This document shows, in pieces, positions 41,766 through 50,496 of a stretch of 64,000 bases of DNA. How positions within the stretch are numbered: the stretch's first letter is position 1; each line of letters starts with the position of its first letter. The stretch comes from Closterium sp. Naga37s-1 (lineage: Eukaryota; Streptophyta; Zygnematophyceae; Desmidiales; Closteriaceae): NCBI GenBank assembly GCA_947471745.1, contig CANJKZ010001023.1:682001-746000 (forward strand), written 5' to 3'. The position numbers and the translations under genes were made by a program. Under the pieces are notes generated by a model. It was not told where the DNA came from. It saw only the letters and a program-made list of their open reading frames with translations, and ran no database searches.

Positions 41766-44700
41766 ATGGCGGCTCAAACGTCCTTAGCGGATCTTACCGC
41801 AGACTGTTTCGCGCACTGCGGCCGATGGCTCTCTCCCCGCGACCTCGTCAACCTCTCCTTTTGCTGCTCGTCGCTTCACCAACTGGCCAATAGCGATGCA
41901 CCGTGGGCATGCCACGTGGCACATCAGGGAGCGCTACCCCGTCAGGTTCGCATATATCTCGTGTACCCAGCGCATCAAGTCTCTCATAGTTTTTGGAAAA
42001 AAACAAGGTTCTGAAAGTGAGTTTTAGAGGCAAAGTCCCTTACGTTCTCCTCCTTCTTTCCCTCCCCCTCCCACTCCCCTCCACCTTCCCCCTCCCCTTC
42101 ACCTTCCCCCTCCCCTTCACCTTCCCCCTCCCTTTCTCTTCCCCGTTCCCCTTCCCCTTCCTCTCCCCCCTCCCGTTCCCCCTTTCCTTTCCCGCACTCC
42201 ATGCCCCGTGTTTCCATGCTTCAGGCCGCGCTCCTCTCAGGATTCCGTGAGGCCTTCATAAAGCGCCACGTGGCAGCACAGAAGCTGCAAATCGCCGACC
42301 CTGCCACGTGCGCATGGCCCCTGTCTGGGGACGCAAGGGGGGGCGCAGCAGCAGCAGGAGGCGGAGGAGAGGGGGACGGGGGAGGGGAAGGCGCGGCAGC
42401 AGCAGCATGGGGATGGGGTGGGCCAGGGGGAAGAAGAGGGGGGATCGTTGGGGGGAGAGGTGGGGGGCAGGGCGGCGGGGGGGAAGGGGAAGCGCAGAAG
42501 CCTGTGAGCGCAGTGGTGGTGCTGCAGGGGGGCGGAGGCCTTTCCGCCATCCCTGCTTTATCCTCAGTTTCAGTCCCAGGCGCTGGGGAGGGTGATGAGT
42601 GGGATGAGGAGGGACGGGAGGAAGGGGAGGGGAGGGGGAAGGATGGGAGGGAAGGAAGGCATCATGTGGTGGCAGTGCAGGTACGCTCCTTGGCTCTGTT
42701 TTTGTCTCTTTGGCTCTGTTTTGTTTCTGTTTTTGTTTTTCCAGTTCCCCTTGTACCTCATTCATAGCTCGGGTTTTGTTTTCTCGTTGTTATGTTTTTT
42801 TCTATTTTGTTCTTTTCTTTCTTTCTTTTTCGGTCTTGGTTCTCTCCGTCACCTTTTCGTGTTCGTTCAAGCGTCGCTCACTCACACTCACACTCACACT
42901 CCCCCCTCTCCCCCTCACACTCACACCTCACTCACATTCTCAAAAACCAGTTCGTTCAAGCGTCGCTCACTCACACTCACACTCCCCCCTCCCCCCCTCA
43001 CACTCACACCTCCCCCTGGTTTTTGAGAATTCTCAAAAACCAGTTCGTTCAAGCGTCGCTCACTCACACTCCCCCCTCCCCCCCACCCTTACAACAAGGC
43101 GCATCACAGCAGCAATAATCCACTCCAACCACCTGCCTTGCCTGCAAAATGATTGAACGATTCGAAGCCAACCCAACCCAACCCAACCCAGCGTCAACGG
43201 TATAGAATCTACCCAACCCAACCACCTCCCTTGCGAGCAGGGCTCCAACGTTATCCTGTGGTGGGCAGCAGCACCAGCAAGACGGGTGCAGCTGTCAGCA
43301 GTGCTCACAGCACACAATGGGCGCATCACAGCGCTGCTGCTCCCAGTGGACCTCTCGCCCTTCCTTCCTCCGCTCTCCCATGATCCCTGCACGCACCCAC
43401 TGCTCTTGCCTTGCATGCAGGGCTCCAACATTCTTATGTGGGGAGCAGCAGCATCAGCAAGAGTACGGCTGTCAGCAGTGCTCACAGCGCACAAGGGCCG
43501 CATCACAGCGCTGCTCCCAGTGGACCTCTCGCCCTTCCCTGCTCCCCACCCCACTCCCATGACCCCTGCACCCACCTCCCTTGCATACAGGGCTCCAACA
43601 TTCTTATGTGGGGAGCAGCAGCGTTAGGAAGGGTGCAGCTATCAGGGGTGCTCACAGCTCACAAGGGGCGAATCACAGCACTGCTCCCAGTGGACCTCTC
43701 GCCCTTCCCTGCCGCTGCCCGCCTCGTCCCGCCCCTCCCCGCCCACACCTTCCTCCTCTCCACCAGCCTGGACCGCACTCTACGCCTCTGGGGCAAGGTG
43801 AGAGATACTTGCGAGGTGAGGGGCAAGGTGAGATGGGGCAAGGTCGGATGGGGCAAGGTGAGATGGGGCAAGGTGAGATAGTTCCATCATGCCTCTTGTC
43901 TTGCCTCGCGCCTGTGCTCTCTCTCTTGCCCTGCCCACACCAGCCTGGACCACACTCTGCGCCTCTGGGGCAAGGTGAGAGATACTTGCAAGGTGAGGGG
44001 GTGAAACAGGTAGTGGGGGCACACAAGCTTTTGAGGCGCCTCAAAACTTGCAAGGTGAGGGGGTGAAACAGGTAGTGGGGGCACACAAGCTGGGTCCCTC
44101 GTCCCTCTTCACCTTTGTCCCTTCTCTTCTCTCTCCTTGCTCCTCGCTCCTCTCTCCTCTCTCCTCGGAGACACATCCTCGGCACCTCACGCCCTTGCTT
44201 CGTCCCTGTGATATACCACCCTCTGTTCTCTCTGCCCTCTCTGCCCTCTTCTGCCCTCTCTGCCCGCTACTTCCCTCTGCTGTCCTCTCTGCCTTGTCTG
44301 CCCTCTTCTTCCCTTTCTCCCCTTTGCTGCCCTACCCAGACCACCTGTCTGCGCTCCTTCTCAGGGCACACAGGCCCCATCCTCTGCCTCTCAGACCGCA
44401 TCATAGGCACCTCACACCCTTGCTTCTTCCCATTGCTCTTTTCCCTCCCACCCAGACCACCTGTCTGCACTCCTTCTCAGGGCACACAGGCCCCATTCTC
44501 TGCCTCTCAGACCGCATCATAGGCACTCAACACCCCTGCATAGGAAGCGGACATGAGACTTCGGGACCTGCTTTCTCCTCTTCTTCTTCTGCATCTTCCT
44601 CCTCGTCCTCCTTCCTCCCATGTGTCGCCACCGGCAGCAGCGACAGCACCGTTCGCATCTGGTCCCTCCTCCCATCAGGTAACTTTTGAGGCGCCTCAAA

Positions 44701-47700
44701 AGCCCATCAGGTACGCTTGACTTTTGAGTCGACTCAAAAGCCCATCAGGTACGCTTGACTTTGATGGAACTTGTTATTATTTCCTTTTATTTCCTTTTTT
44801 TTCCTTTTTTGCTACCATCCTGCTCTTCCCTCTGTCACATCACTGTCAGCCTACCTCATCCCTGCTTGTACCCTCCTTTCACCAATTCCTCCTCCCAAAT
44901 CTTCTGCCCAAACCCTCCTACTAAAGCCTCCGCCCAAACCCCCCTACCTATCCCTCCAGCCAACCATTTTCTCTCTACTTCCCCTTCCTCCCTTGTCACA
45001 ATTCCCCCTCCCCCACCTTGCAGGGAAGGGGCGGTCATCATGTGTTGCCACACTGAAGGGCCATGAGGGGCCAATCGCTGCTCTGGCTGTTGCCACGTGG
45101 GTGCTCGCTCTCCCTCTCTCTCTCTTTCTCTTTCCTGAGCCCTGTTCGTCTTGCACCGTATACCAGCTTCCTCCTGCCCCTCTCCCGTCTCCCTCCGTCT
45201 CTCCGACACACTCAAGGGCCACGAGGGGCCAATTGCTGCTCTGGCTGTTGCCACGTGGGTGACTTGCCCCTTGTGCAAGCTTGCATGCAGTGCAACAGCA
45301 TTTTTCTCTTTTCATCTGCCCTTTCCTCGTCTCCCTAGTGCCATCATATGCTCTCCCTCCTTCACTCGCCTTTGTGGTTTGAGTCGACTCAAAACACGAT
45401 CCATCTGCCCTTCCCTTGTCTCCCTCCTGCCATCATACTCTCTCCCTCCTTCATTAACCTTCACTCATCTGTTGGTGGGGCACTGGGCTTGTTCCCCCAG
45501 TTGAGTGTGGGCGGGCTACAGGTGCGTTCTAGAGGGTTATGGGAGTGCCACACTAGACAGAAACATGCCCCTTTAACCCAATCAGGTTATTTTCATTAAC
45601 CTCATTTTCATTTACCCTCCTCACGCCCTCCTCACGCCCTCCTCACGCCCTCCTCACAACCTCACCCTTCGCCCTCCCCATCCCTCATGCCAGTCACATC
45701 CTTCTTTTGAAACGTCTCAAAACTCTTCGTGCTCTCCTCTCAACCTCACACTCCCCCCCCCCCACTCACCCTCCCTCAATACAGGCACAACCCCTTCCTT
45801 CTGGCTAGTGTTGCACGTGACGCCAAGGTGAGCATTGCCCGGACGATGTTCCCGACGATATTCCTGACGATATTTCTGATGATATTTCTCCAACGTGTAA
45901 TGAGTCGTGTTTTGAGTTAACTCAAAACACAACTCTTGTTGCACGTGACGCCAAGGTGAGCATTGCCCGGAAAATATTTCTCCAACCTCACTATGGGATG
46001 TCTTAGCCTCCATTTTTTTTTTTTCAACTTACCCTCCTTCCTTTTTGCTAGCGCTGCTTTGAATGGAAAGGCAAGATTCTCCCCTCCCTCATTTTCTCGC
46101 TACAAGGAGGAAAACTGAAAGTACACCAAAAAAATATATATATGAATCCAGTCACTTGTGTTGCATATCTATCCCTTTGTCTCTGTTACAATCAATTTAC
46201 CTCTTACTGTCAATTCCTTCTTCTCTGTTACAACCAGTACCATCCTTCGAGATACCGTGTTTGTTGTTTGAGAGTCTAGCACTGATACGTAAGCATTGCA
46301 CCTCGCCACTACCATGTGCCAATTAATCTGCGTGCAACCACCCTCCCTCCCTCCCCACCCTCTTTTTACTTCGCTTCACCTGTTGTGTGCTGTTTCCCAT
46401 ACCAATCAGCTGCGACTGTGGGATTGACGCCACATAGTTCCTTCCACCATCAGCCCCTACCCTACCACCACCTCCTACTTCTATTTAATATACACCTCTG
46501 AAATAGATTGATCTGTTGTGTGCTTTTTGTTTCCCATTCCAAACAGCTGCGTTTGTGGGATTGCCACCACATAGTTCCTTCCACCACCACCACCACCACC
46601 TCCTCCTCTTCCTCCTCCTCTTCCTCCTCCTCCTCCTCCCCTTCCATCGGCACGTGTCGCACGCCCGCAGCGCCCTTCGCTCTCCTCCCCCTCCCACCTC
46701 ACCCATCCCATGCGCTGTGCCTCGTGGTGGGCAGAGGAGGCATTGCAGCAGTGGACCTGCTGACAATGAAACAGGTACGGTACGGTCCAGTAAGATATGG
46801 TAGGGTAGGGTAGGGTAGGGTAGGGTAGGGTAGGGTAGGGTAGGGTAGGGTAGGGTAGGGTAGGGTAGGGTAGGGTAGGGTAGGGTAGGTAGGGTAGGGT
46901 ATGGTTTGGTATGCTATGGTATGCTATGGTATGCTATGGTAGTATGGTATGGTACGGTACGGTACGATACGGTACGGTACGGTATGGTACGGTACGGTAC
47001 GGTACGGTATGGTATGGTATGGTATGGTATGGTATGGTACGGTACGGTACGGTACGGTATGGTATGGTATGGTATGGTATGGTATGGTATGGTATGGTAT
47101 GGTATGGTATGGTATGGTATGGTATAGTATGGCATGGGATGGTATGGTACGGTACGGTGCGGTACAGTATAGAATGGTACAGTACAGTATGGCATGCTTG
47201 TTTGTATGCCTGTATGCCAAGCTGAGTTCTGAGGCGTCTCAATTCTCGCATAACCCTTAACATCCCGAATTCCTCGGTTCTTTTCCCCTCCACCTTACTT
47301 CCTCCCTTCTCGTCCGCCCTTCAGGTTCTAGCCCTCCCATGCGGGTCCTCCCCCCTCTCCTCCTTCGCCTCCTCCCCATCATGCTGCATCATTGCAGCGA
47401 GTTCCGAGGATGGCTGTGTTAGGCTATGGCGCATGGGGCAGGCACCCAATGGACAAGCAGTGGGTGCGGTTGATTTGGCCTCGGGATTTTGGCCAGGAGG
47501 GCAGGTATCAGCAGGCATGCGAGAAACTAAAGTGCTCTCAAGCTGCCAGGCAGGCGTGGCTGAGTTCACGCTGCTCGCCTGCTCAAAAGCGCACAACAGT
47601 ACAGTGGATTTACTGTACCTGGACGGTTATAAATGCATCAGTGGGAGCCGAGGGGACGGAGTGTTGTGTGTGTGGGATGTGGAGACTGGGGAGGAGATTT

Positions 47701-48176
47701 GCTCGTTGGACGCTACTGTTCTCCCCCCATGGCTGGTGGATACTACAGATGATGCAAGTGACCAGGGTGATAATGGTGGTGGTGCTGCTGGTGGTGATGC
47801 TGCTGGTGGTGGTAACCTTACAAATGCTGGTAACCACAGGGATTTAACTGCGGATGTTGACCTTATAGGGGAAGGTGGTGCTACAGCTGATGCTGCGACT
47901 GCTGGCGAAAGTAGGGGCAATGCTCCTGAGACGGTGAGGCGAGTTCTAGTGGAGAGTATGCATGCATGTGGGGGTGTGGTAGTTGCTGCCTTGGTGAGCT
48001 ATCGCAGGAGGGCTGTGCTTGGGAGGAGGATGCAACAACATGTGGTGGAGGAGGTTGAAGGCAGATGGATGCGTTTGTGGGATTTCACTTGTGGGAAAGC
48101 TTCATTGTTAGATGATGGTAATTTTTTAAGGGAAGAGGATGAGTCTATGATAGTGGGTGGAGGAAAATTCTGGTAG
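41766..48176 (+). CDS. F-box / WD40-repeat protein
   Basis: Eight exons join in phase into about 753 residues: 41766-41945, 42225-42680, 43591-43797, 44456-44678, 45024-45096, 45785-45827, 46547-46774, 47325-48176. An in-frame ATG five codons upstream (41751) is possible. The N terminus is an F-box (L-A-D-L-T-A-D-C-F, L-S-P-R-D-L-V-N-L-S-F-C-C-S-S-L-H-Q-L). A Gly/Ala-rich insertion precedes WD40 blades ending D-R-T-L-R-L-W-G, D-S-T-V-R-I-W-S, L-R-L-W-D, D-G-C-V-R-L-W-R and D-G-V-L-C-V-W-D. The family acts as the substrate receptor of SCF ubiquitin ligases; the substrate here is unknown. Poly-Ser/Thr and Gly/Ala insertions are frequent. Introns hold exon-edge copies, seven palindromes and two satellites. 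Confidence 0.9.
42870..43080. repeat. Three direct repeats with a palindrome
   Basis: GTTCGTTCAAGCGTCGCTCA and the following CTCACACTC tract occur three times (about 42863, 42950 and 43043). The second copy is preceded by a half palindrome (ATTCTCAAAAACCAG) and the third by the full palindrome at 43016-43043. Confidence 0.88.
43016..43043. repeat. Palindrome, centre AATT, 28 bp perfect
   Basis: Core TTTGAGAATTCTCAAA extended by CTGGTT on the left and AACCAG on the right. It lies in intron 2 of the F-box/WD40 gene, with the same GTTCGTTCAAG sequence following both it and an upstream half copy. Confidence 0.92.
43241..43590 (+). repeat. Two upstream copies of F-box/WD40 exon 3
   Basis: Copies after CAG start at about 43241 and 43421; the genuine exon starts at 43591. 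They encode G-S-N-I-L-.-W and A-H-.-G-R-I-T-A-L-L over about 140 bp with substitutions and small indels, and each has its own acceptor in the right phase. Confidence 0.88.
43943..43982 (+). repeat. Copy of F-box/WD40 exon 3 3' edge with donor
   Basis: Repeats S-L-D-R-T-L-R-L-W-G-K and the GTGAGAGATACTTGC donor of 43760-43812, with one substitution changing the first Arg codon. Confidence 0.88.
43984..44091. repeat. 16-bp palindrome between perfect 46-bp direct repeats
   Basis: 43984-44029 and 44046-44091 are identical over 46 bp. The only sequence between them is TTTGAGGCGCCTCAAA (44030-44045). This is the cleanest example of the palindrome family and defines its 16-bp core. Confidence 0.95.
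44337..44420 (+). repeat. Upstream copy of F-box/WD40 exon 4 acceptor side
   Basis: About 80 bp after CCCAG match the genuine exon start at 44456 (T-T-C-L-H-S-F-S-G-H-T-G-P-I-L-C-L-S-D). The two copies are nearly identical. A shorter fragment (ATCCTCGGCACCTCACGCCC) lies at about 44170-44190. Confidence 0.88.
44683..44702. repeat. Palindrome, centre GCGC
   Basis: CTTTTGAGGCGCCTCAAAAG, three bases after the exon 4 donor site of the F-box/WD40 gene. The donor-side CCCATCAGGTA recurs after it. Confidence 0.92.
44701..44760. repeat. 16-bp palindrome between perfect 22-bp direct repeats
   Basis: 44701-44722 and 44739-44760 are identical and separated only by TTTGAGTCGACTCAAA (44723-44738). The repeats contain the exon-edge/donor sequence CCCATCAGGTA. 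Confidence 0.95.
45207..45262 (+). repeat. Downstream copy of F-box/WD40 exon 5 3' edge
   Basis: K-G-H-E-G-P-I-A-A-L-A-V-A plus GTGGGT donor, matching 45052-45102 with a few substitutions. Confidence 0.88.
45378..45393. repeat. Palindrome, centre TCGA
   Basis: TTTGAGTCGACTCAAA. CATCTGCCCTT..CTCTCCCTCCTTCA occurs on its left (about 45315-45365) and, diverged, on its right (about 45402-45454). Confidence 0.88.
45705..45722. repeat. Decayed palindrome, centre ACGT
   Basis: TTTTGAAACGTCTCAAAA, one mismatch from the family core. CCTCACC and CCCTCC tracts flank it, but a specific direct repeat could not be established. Confidence 0.7.
45810..45975. repeat. 24-bp palindrome between exon-edge direct repeats
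   Basis: TTGCACGTGACGCCAAGGTG and the next 13 bases (exon 6 end with donor, 45810-45842) are repeated exactly after the palindrome (about 45939-45971). The palindrome is GTG + TTTTGAGTTAACTCAAAA + CAC at 45907-45930. Confidence 0.93.
46405..46465 (+). repeat. Upstream copy of F-box/WD40 exon 7 acceptor side
   Basis: CAG followed by CTGCGACTGTGGGATTG and CCACATAGTTCCTTCCACCA resembles the genuine start at 46547 (L-R-L-W-D-C-H-H-I-V-P-S-T). Confidence 0.85.
46801..46900. repeat. (TAGGG)n pentanucleotide array, about 20 copies
   Basis: Almost uninterrupted TAGGG units in an intron of the F-box/WD40 gene. It resembles but is not the plant telomere heptamer TTTAGGG. Confidence 0.95.
46901..47195. 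repeat. (TATGG/TACGG)n pentanucleotide array
   Basis: Continuous pentamers of the form TAYGG arranged in blocks of TATGG and TACGG. It follows the TAGGG array directly and probably derives from it. A decayed palindrome (TTCTGAGGCGTCTCAATTC, about 47228-47246) lies just beyond. Confidence 0.93.
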
Positions 48177-48733
48177 TACTGGTGTTAGAGCCTGGTGTAT
48201 ATGCCTTTTTGGTGATAATTAACTTGGGATGTCGGATACTGATATGTAACTTGGGTTGTCTGCAGGTACCTATGTGCTTCGTGGTTATAGCGGAATACTA
48301 CAATTCGCGCCGCAGGCTGTCCTCGACTTTCGTCAACGCTTCACCACCAAAACCAATGAAAATTTGTCGCAGACTCGGACGAAAATGCTGCAACGCCGTA
48401 CCCATGCCCTGCGACTGATCGAGACTTGTCATGCTCCTTGCGGGAAGTCTTCAAAGTTTAGGAAATTCAGGCAGTCTAGCATTTCCTAAACGAACCTACA
48501 AGAAGAGTTCATGCTGGGAATGTAAATGGTCGACGATCCGTCATCCCCTTGCAAACCCATTTTGCCCGCATGTTCTCGATAGGGCTTCGATGGGGCCAAC
48601 CAGCCATCAAAGACGTGGGTAGTTTACAGTCTAAGCCTGCAAAATGCAGAATACCATAAAAACAGAAATCAACAGGTTCAGGGCATTGAGGGCATTTTAC
48701 ACCTCGTACCAACAGCCCTTCTCCTCCTTTTAA

Positions 48734-48973
48734 GGGCGTGTTACATTTTTCTTTTTTTTCGTCCGGACGGCCGACCGTCCGGACGATTCTGTGGTTACGG
48801 AACTCGTTAAATCTCGGCAGTAAGTTCGTCAGGGTCTAAACGACGTCGTATTCTTCGTATTGCCTCCTTACGACATCGCATTGGTCGCAACGTGACCGTA
48901 CGACGTCGCAATCTTCGCACGCGTTCGGACAGCCGTCCGGACTTTCAGGGAGTTTGAAAAATGTAACACGCCC
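48734..48973. mobile_element. Tourist-like MITE (PIF/Harbinger type), 240 bp
   Basis: Perfect 18-bp terminal inverted repeats GGGCGTGTTACATTTTTC, flanked by a TAA target duplication (48731-48733 and 48974-48976). The 3-bp TAA/TTA duplication and G-rich termini are the signature of PIF/Harbinger-derived Tourist elements. Subterminal CGTCCGGACGG-type inverted repeats and CGACGTCG words fill the interior. No coding capacity. Confidence 0.88.
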
Positions 48974-49998
48974 TAATATTCGTTGCCTTCGTGCGGGGCT
49001 GCGGATTGACCATCATGGGCCAGGTCAAGGACCACAACGAGATGACTCTCGTGGGTTTCAATCCAAGCCACACAGTTCCCAACGCTGTGGAGGGAACCGC
49101 ATATAACCTTAAAGCCCAAGACCCGAATTACAAAAAACGAGGGCAAACTGTGCACAGTTTGCCTCCCGCAGCCCACAGTTTTGCCCCGCGTTGACTTGCG
49201 TTGAGCAATTCAGGTCTTGAGAGCTTTAACCTTAACCTTGCTCGTCTCGTCCAGTCCAAGCCGGACTCATCATCAGCTGTGCACGTACACCTAGCGAAGG
49301 AATCAGTGGATGGGTGAGGGGAAGTTGACATTTCTGCGACGCTGTTGTGACGCTGAACCGAACGCAGACGTTTTGTTCCTAGTGCACTGTCCTGGACTCT
49401 GCAGGGCTGCACTCATCCTCACTCTAGGTCTTTCTCTAGCTCCAAGCATCGGTGACGGTGTTATTTGCGAGAATATGCACGACTGACGTTCTTTTCCGCG
49501 GCTGTGTTGCTTGCGGTGTGGGTCTCACCCCCCTTGTCCCCCACGTTCTGCCAGCTTATTATCCCTTGCGCTGCGACGCAACATAATCACGCGCCGATGT
49601 GGTCACTATCCGGCATTAACTAACCGAACAGGGCAACGTCTGTCATCTCCATGGCCTTCATTTATTTATTAACCGAGTTTTAAGTACTCCCGCGCGAGAC
49701 CATTCACCATATTACATTGCAACCCTAATGCGGGGGTACCACGCGTCGGCGCCTCCATCTTTGTGTTTAGGGTACCAAGCAGCAACGAATATTTTTGTTT
49801 CAAGAATCCACTGAAACTCGCCCGGTGACGGCAACGATCCGCTATCGCACATCTCGCTGCTACAAATAATCCTCACCGCGTCGTCTGATGCCTCGAGGGA
49901 GAGTCCAGGCATCGTCGGTGCGTATATTCTGCGCATTGTCCCGCCCCTTACCTTCTCTGAATCCGCTCGTGTTCCGTTCCACCTCGGAACCACAAGTA

Positions 49999-50005
49999 TA
50001 AAATG
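49999..50005 (+). promoter_or_regulatory. Possible TATA box of the second armadillo gene
   Basis: TATAAAA about 110 bp upstream of the open frame beginning after the stop at 50098-50100. The position fits a core promoter with a short leader; no other support. Confidence 0.4.
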
Positions 50006-50496
50006 CTTCCGCATTCGTGGTTAGGGTTTTTTTTTCGTGTTGTGTTTTGCCCCTTTTTCAAACATATTTAATTTATATTTGATCTAATTTGGTTGTGTGA
50101 GGACCGCAGGTGGCGTCGACGAAGAGGGTGCGGCAACAGCAGCAGAAGCAGCAGCATCAAATCCCGGAACCTCCGTCATTCTACCGCACCGCTCAGGACA
50201 CCTCAAAAAACGCCCGACCCCAGCTCCCCGCCTCCTCCGTGCCTCCAGCCTACCCTTTCGAACCTCGCGATTCCTCTCCTGATCATCTCGCTTCATCTCC
50301 CGAGCCTCCTGGGCCGACGCTTCGTTCACACGGTCCGCACGCCGAGCCTCCTTACAGTCATATTGTCGAGTCACGTTATAGCGAGTCTTCCCACCCAGCA
50401 CGATCACAGCAGAGTGAAGATCGGCAAACCCAAGGCCGTACTTCGAGGGTTGATAAGGTCAGACATTACAATGATTCAGCACCACAGCGGGATTAC

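Larger units (their letters stand above)
48177..50109. other. Intergenic with MITE and hairpins
   Basis: No gene recognised between the F-box/WD40 gene and the second armadillo gene. It holds a MITE (48734-48973) and a perfect 22-bp palindrome at 49142-49163 (arms GGCAAACTGTG / CACAGTTTGCC) with a related unit 15 bp further on. Confidence 0.55.

Noticed and set aside
46801..46900. Interstitial telomere
   Set aside because: The unit is TAGGG (5 bp), not the plant TTTAGGG, and the array grades into TAYGG; a telomere origin is not supported without knowing this species' telomere.
46906..47293. Frames rich in Trp-Tyr-Gly-Met or His-Thr-Ile-Pro-Tyr
   Set aside because: Translation of the TAYGG satellite on either strand.
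50110..50496. GTG at 50110 as the start of the second armadillo protein
   Set aside because: GTG is not a normal start in nuclear genes; the preceding GCAG suggests either an acceptor or untranslated leader, so the first in-frame ATG (50497) is reported.
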